From positions 62,001-126,000 of the forward strand of contig NZ_OBEA01000010.1 in NCBI RefSeq assembly GCF_900215355.1: DNA of 64,000 bases, given 5' to 3'. The notes under the pieces were generated by a model. The model was given only the letters and a program-made list of their open reading frames with translations, did no database searches and was not told the DNA's origin. Below are positions 61,644 to 64,000 of the stretch, one piece after another; within the stretch, counting starts at the first letter, position 1, and every line of letters starts with the position of its first letter. The stretch comes from Pseudooceanicola antarcticus (GTDB lineage Bacteria; Pseudomonadota; Alphaproteobacteria; Rhodobacterales; Rhodobacteraceae). The position numbers were made by a program, and so were the translations under genes.

Positions 61644-63278
61644 TCACCATCTCTCTACCTTGAACAATGGGCGCGATGTATCACCCGTATCGATCGCGCG
61701 CAGCCCTTCGGTTGTCGCGACAGCCGAGTTGGCGCCCTCCAATGTCCCTTTTCTTTCACGGGATCGGCGTTCGGCCTTCGTGAGGCCCCGGCTTTCAGCT
61801 TCGATCTGGCGTTGCTGTCGGATCAGCTCAGCCAGGACCAGCTCATTGGACCCGGACTTGCCAAGTGCACGGGCCTTCCTCATGGCTTCGCGATATTCCC
61901 AGAGCGGCACGGGCGGAATTTCCAGGTTTCTGTAACGCGCCTCAACATATCGGCCATCGTCCAATTCGACCCAGATCATTGAGATATCGCGAGGGTCGTA
62001 GCGAACGACCACCTTCCCATCGCTGCGCCCAATGTGGCCTGCAAGAGCATCCGACCAGTACCGTATCTGAAACAGATGGATGCCGTCACGCCTGACCTTG
62101 CGCAATTCGCTCGGCAAGAAGCTCACCCGAAAGGCTTCCATCTCGAAGGGGATGTCGCCCATCATTTGCTCTGAGAGCGCCTCCCATTTGGCGACGGGCG
62201 TACAGCCAAGACTTGAATGAATGCTGTTGTTGTAGCGGCAGATTTCCAGGGCAAACCAGCGATCGAAGTCGCCTAAAGTCATCGTGGCCATGCCTTCGGC
62301 ATCGTAGTCGCCCTTGGCCACGACCGAGGATTGCGTTGTTCCAGGCAACAGGTGCACGGCCCCCATCATCGTGCCGATCAATCGTTCGATGTGCCCTCCG
62401 AAATGAGGACTGCCTGGCGGCCGATAGACCAGATCGATCCCCCATTCCGCACATGCCGACCGAAAGGCATGCGACCGGAAATCGCGCCCGTTATCGACGT
62501 GGATGCTATGCGGTTTACCCTGCGCGGGCCAAGGAACATTGCACACCAATTCCGCCAGAAGTTCCGCCTTGGGGGCCACAGCCTGTGTCAGGCAAAGCGC
62601 CACTGACAGACGCGAAGGGGCCTCCAGAGAGGTGTAGTATCCAGTTACCATCCGCGTTGCGATGTCGATCGCCAGCGTGACCCAAGGCCGCCCAATTGGT
62701 TGGCGTTCAAAGCTGTCGACAAGAATGATGTCCGCCGGCGTATGATCAATTTGGACGATCTCCAGTGGCACACTGGCCTTGACCTCACCTGTGACCGGCG
62801 CAAATTTCTGGCGGGCCACCTTTGCGCCCTCTCGTGCTTTCGCAACTTCGCGGGCATCCATCGCATCCAGACGACGCTGAACCGTCCGCCGTGTCGGCGG
62901 CTGCAAGCCTTGTTGCCAGCACGCGCTGCGGATTTCTGTCACGACGCGCGACAGGCTCGAACGCTCCCGGCGCAAGAAATAACGGCGAAGATGTTCTTCG
63001 ATCACCGCTTCAACTTTGCCGGATATCAAAGTTGTTCCAGTCGGGCGGCCCCGTTTCCGCGGCACCAGAGCGCTCGTGCGCCCACCCTCTTCGGCCAGCC
63101 GCTTTAACCAACGCCATACCGTAGCCCTGCTGACACCGAGTTCCCAAACGGCATCATTGATGCCACTTTCCAGACCGCCAGTACCTTTCAGATATGCCTG
63201 AACAAGCGGACGCAGCACTGCAGCCCTGCGCGCCTCTTCTGCACCAACGGCAACTGAGTCTTCGCCATCATTTTCCAT
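61644..63278 (-). CDS. tniA: TniA DDE transposase
   Basis: About 544 residues with N-terminal DNA-binding helices (NDAVWELGVSRATVWRWLKRL), the DDE catalytic core (VQIDHTPADIILVD, then VDNGRDFRSHAFR and GSPHFGGHIERL) and a Mu-type C-terminal domain. Both ATG and a GTG five codons upstream are possible starts. The promoter region contains the transposase-binding boxes. Confidence 0.9.
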   Translation of the reverse strand: MENDGEDSVAVGAEEARRAAVLRPLVQAYLKGTGGLESGINDAVWELGVSRATVWRWLKRLAEEGGRTSALVPRKRGRPTGTTLISGKVEAVIEEHLRRYFLRRERSSLSRVVTEIRSACWQQGLQPPTRRTVQRRLDAMDAREVAKAREGAKVARQKFAPVTGEVKASVPLEIVQIDHTPADIILVDSFERQPIGRPWVTLAIDIATRMVTGYYTSLEAPSRLSVALCLTQAVAPKAELLAELVCNVPWPAQGKPHSIHVDNGRDFRSHAFRSACAEWGIDLVYRPPGSPHFGGHIERLIGTMMGAVHLLPGTTQSSVVAKGDYDAEGMATMTLGDFDRWFALEICRYNNSIHSSLGCTPVAKWEALSEQMMGDIPFEMEAFRVSFLPSELRKVRRDGIHLFQIRYWSDALAGHIGRSDGKVVVRYDPRDISMIWVELDDGRYVEARYRNLEIPPVPLWEYREAMRKARALGKSGSNELVLAELIRQQRQIEAESRGLTKAERRSRERKGTLEGANSAVATTEGLRAIDTGDTSRPLFKVERW

Positions 63279-63309
63279 CGATATCTGCCGCACAAGCCTG
63301 TGAACCCTG

Positions 63310-63370
63310 TCTCAGGTTTAAGGGCAAAAATATCGGAATTAAAGGCAAAATCTCATATTTAAGGGCAAAA
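63310..63370 (-). repeat. Three tandem transposase-binding boxes
   Basis: Three copies of a 20-21-bp box with core TTTTGCCYTTAA, side by side, 28 bases inside the right end. The terminal repeat is a fourth copy. They overlap the tniA promoter region and so may also repress it. Confidence 0.75.
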
Positions 63371-63397
63371 CACAGTCGTTGAATTCATTGAATTTCT

Positions 63398-63424
63398 CAT
63401 CTCACAATTAAGGGCTACGCGACA
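63398..63424 (-). repeat. Right end of the Tni transposon
   Basis: Reads inward TGTCGCGTAGCCCTTAATTG. Its TTAA provides the TAA stop of the interrupted neighbour gene. Confidence 0.8.
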
Positions 63425-64000
63425 GCAGGTCGGCGGCTTGCGCCATCAGGTCAAGCCAACCGCCCGCGCGATCCGCAAAGGGCTCGGCTTCATCCGCCAT
63501 GTTTTCGGGGTCACGGCGATCGAGGAAAGCGGACAGGTCCACCCCTGGGCCGGGACCGCCTGTCAGACGCCGCACTGCCCATCCGACACGCGCGAGCGCT
63601 GCGGTGTCGTCCTGCACGCCGGACAAGCGCATGGATATCCAGAGCGCCAGCCGATCCGGGCCAATTCGGTCGCCTGCAAACCAGCTGAGGTCTGCCGCCT
63701 CCATCAGCGCGAGCCTGTGCCGCCAGCCCTCCGGACCACGGTGCAGACGGTCATCCAGTGCGCCAATCCGGCCAGCCACACGGGCGAGATGGGCGGCATT
63801 GCCTGCCTCTGCCTTCCGCCAATCGTCGAGGACTGCGGTTTCACGCAGCTCTGCCCTCGGTCCGGGCGGCAGATATTCCGGCTCCACTTCCATCGGACCG
63901 GGCAGGAACCACAGGTCGTCCTCAGACGCCTCTTCGAGCCCCTCCGCATCCACTAGAGGGTCGTCAAAAATATCATACTGCGTGGAAACTTGAGGCTTCA
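63408..64000 (-). pseudogene. DUF1612-like gene, C-terminus cut by the transposon, 5' end off window
   Basis: The open frame runs past the window edge: codons for KPQVSTQYDIFDDPLVDAEG precede the GTG at 63953, and an ATG one base outside is likely. The body reads LDDRLHRGPEGWRHRLALMEAADLSW and LALWISMRLSGVQDD, which recalls the N-terminal part of DUF1612/RHE_PE00001 plasmid proteins (from memory). The last 5 codons and the stop come from the transposon end. Confidence 0.6.

Larger units (their letters stand above)
59919..63424. mobile_element. Complete TniA-TniB-TniQ transposon
   Basis: 3506 bases bounded by TGTCGC...inverted ends matching at 20 of 27 positions, with three genes on one strand: tniA, tniB and tniQ. 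Extra transposase boxes lie inside the right end. No resolvase is present, and the 5 bases outside each end differ (CCTTG and GCAGG), so there is no target duplication. Confidence 0.82.

Noticed and set aside
63310-63424. Possible CRISPR-like array
   Set aside because: The units abut without spacers and fit the TniA box; they are transposon end repeats.

Overview
The window reads as a heavy-metal (mainly copper) resistance island of an alphaproteobacterium, most likely Rhodobacterales. The reasons are the high GC content, the ccmI/ccmH/ccmG/ccmF order, the dense ATGA-type gene overlaps, the plasmid- or ICE-like small genes in the middle, and the DUF1612-like gene at the right edge. The assignment is inferred from gene content only.

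Layout. (1) About 1-8.3 kb holds a lipoprotein, a TolC-like protein, a multicopper oxidase, a CopI-like cupredoxin and a CusF-like protein on the + strand. It is followed by cueR and copA on the - strand and a divergent copZ. (2) 8.3-14.4 kb is a long - strand run of periplasmic redox proteins: an L,D-transpeptidase, four c-type cytochromes, a second multicopper oxidase, a DsbA-like protein and a YnfA-like protein. (3) 14.5-17.3 kb is a CueR-type promoter driving two small proteins and a DsbD/ScsB-like reductase. (4) 17.3-22.9 kb starts with an FNR-type promoter. It continues with a small secreted protein, a YncE-like propeller, a beta-CASP metallo-hydrolase, an AMP-phosphorylase-like enzyme and a PRPP synthetase. 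(5) 22.9-25.9 kb is a second copper ATPase and a cytochrome c. (6) 25.9-33.6 kb (-) holds lgt, ccmIHGF, a SHOCT protein and a two-component system. (7) 33.8-38.8 kb (+) holds an EF-hand protein, a DUF302 protein, a rhodanese, a third multicopper oxidase, a VTT membrane protein and an APC permease.

(8) 38.9-46 kb is plasmid- or ICE-like debris: parDE, hypothetical genes, a frameshifted DUF2188 gene, an XRE-ImmA/PIN pair, and a complete insertion sequence sitting between two truncated genes. (9) 46-59.4 kb is a second metal locus. It carries a CDF transporter, a YnfA-like protein, a ZntR/CadR-type MerR regulator, two SCO proteins, DsbB, DsbA, PCu(A)C, an M23 peptidase, DUF411, ZIP, lspA, lnt, two L,D-transpeptidases and a Zn/Cd/Pb-type P-ATPase. 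(10) 59.9-63.4 kb is a complete TniA-TniB-TniQ transposon whose right end cuts a DUF1612-like gene that runs off the window.

How it fits together. Eight promoters show the MerR-family geometry of a 19-bp spacer over a dyad. Four carry a CueR-like dyad and four a second dyad that I assign to the ZntR/CadR-like protein. The two regulators carry the diagnostic Ser or Cys at the metal-selectivity position. Cu(I) and divalent metals would be pumped to the periplasm, oxidised or bound there, and the envelope maintained by duplicated lipoprotein-maturation, cytochrome-maturation, disulfide and L,D-cross-linking enzymes.
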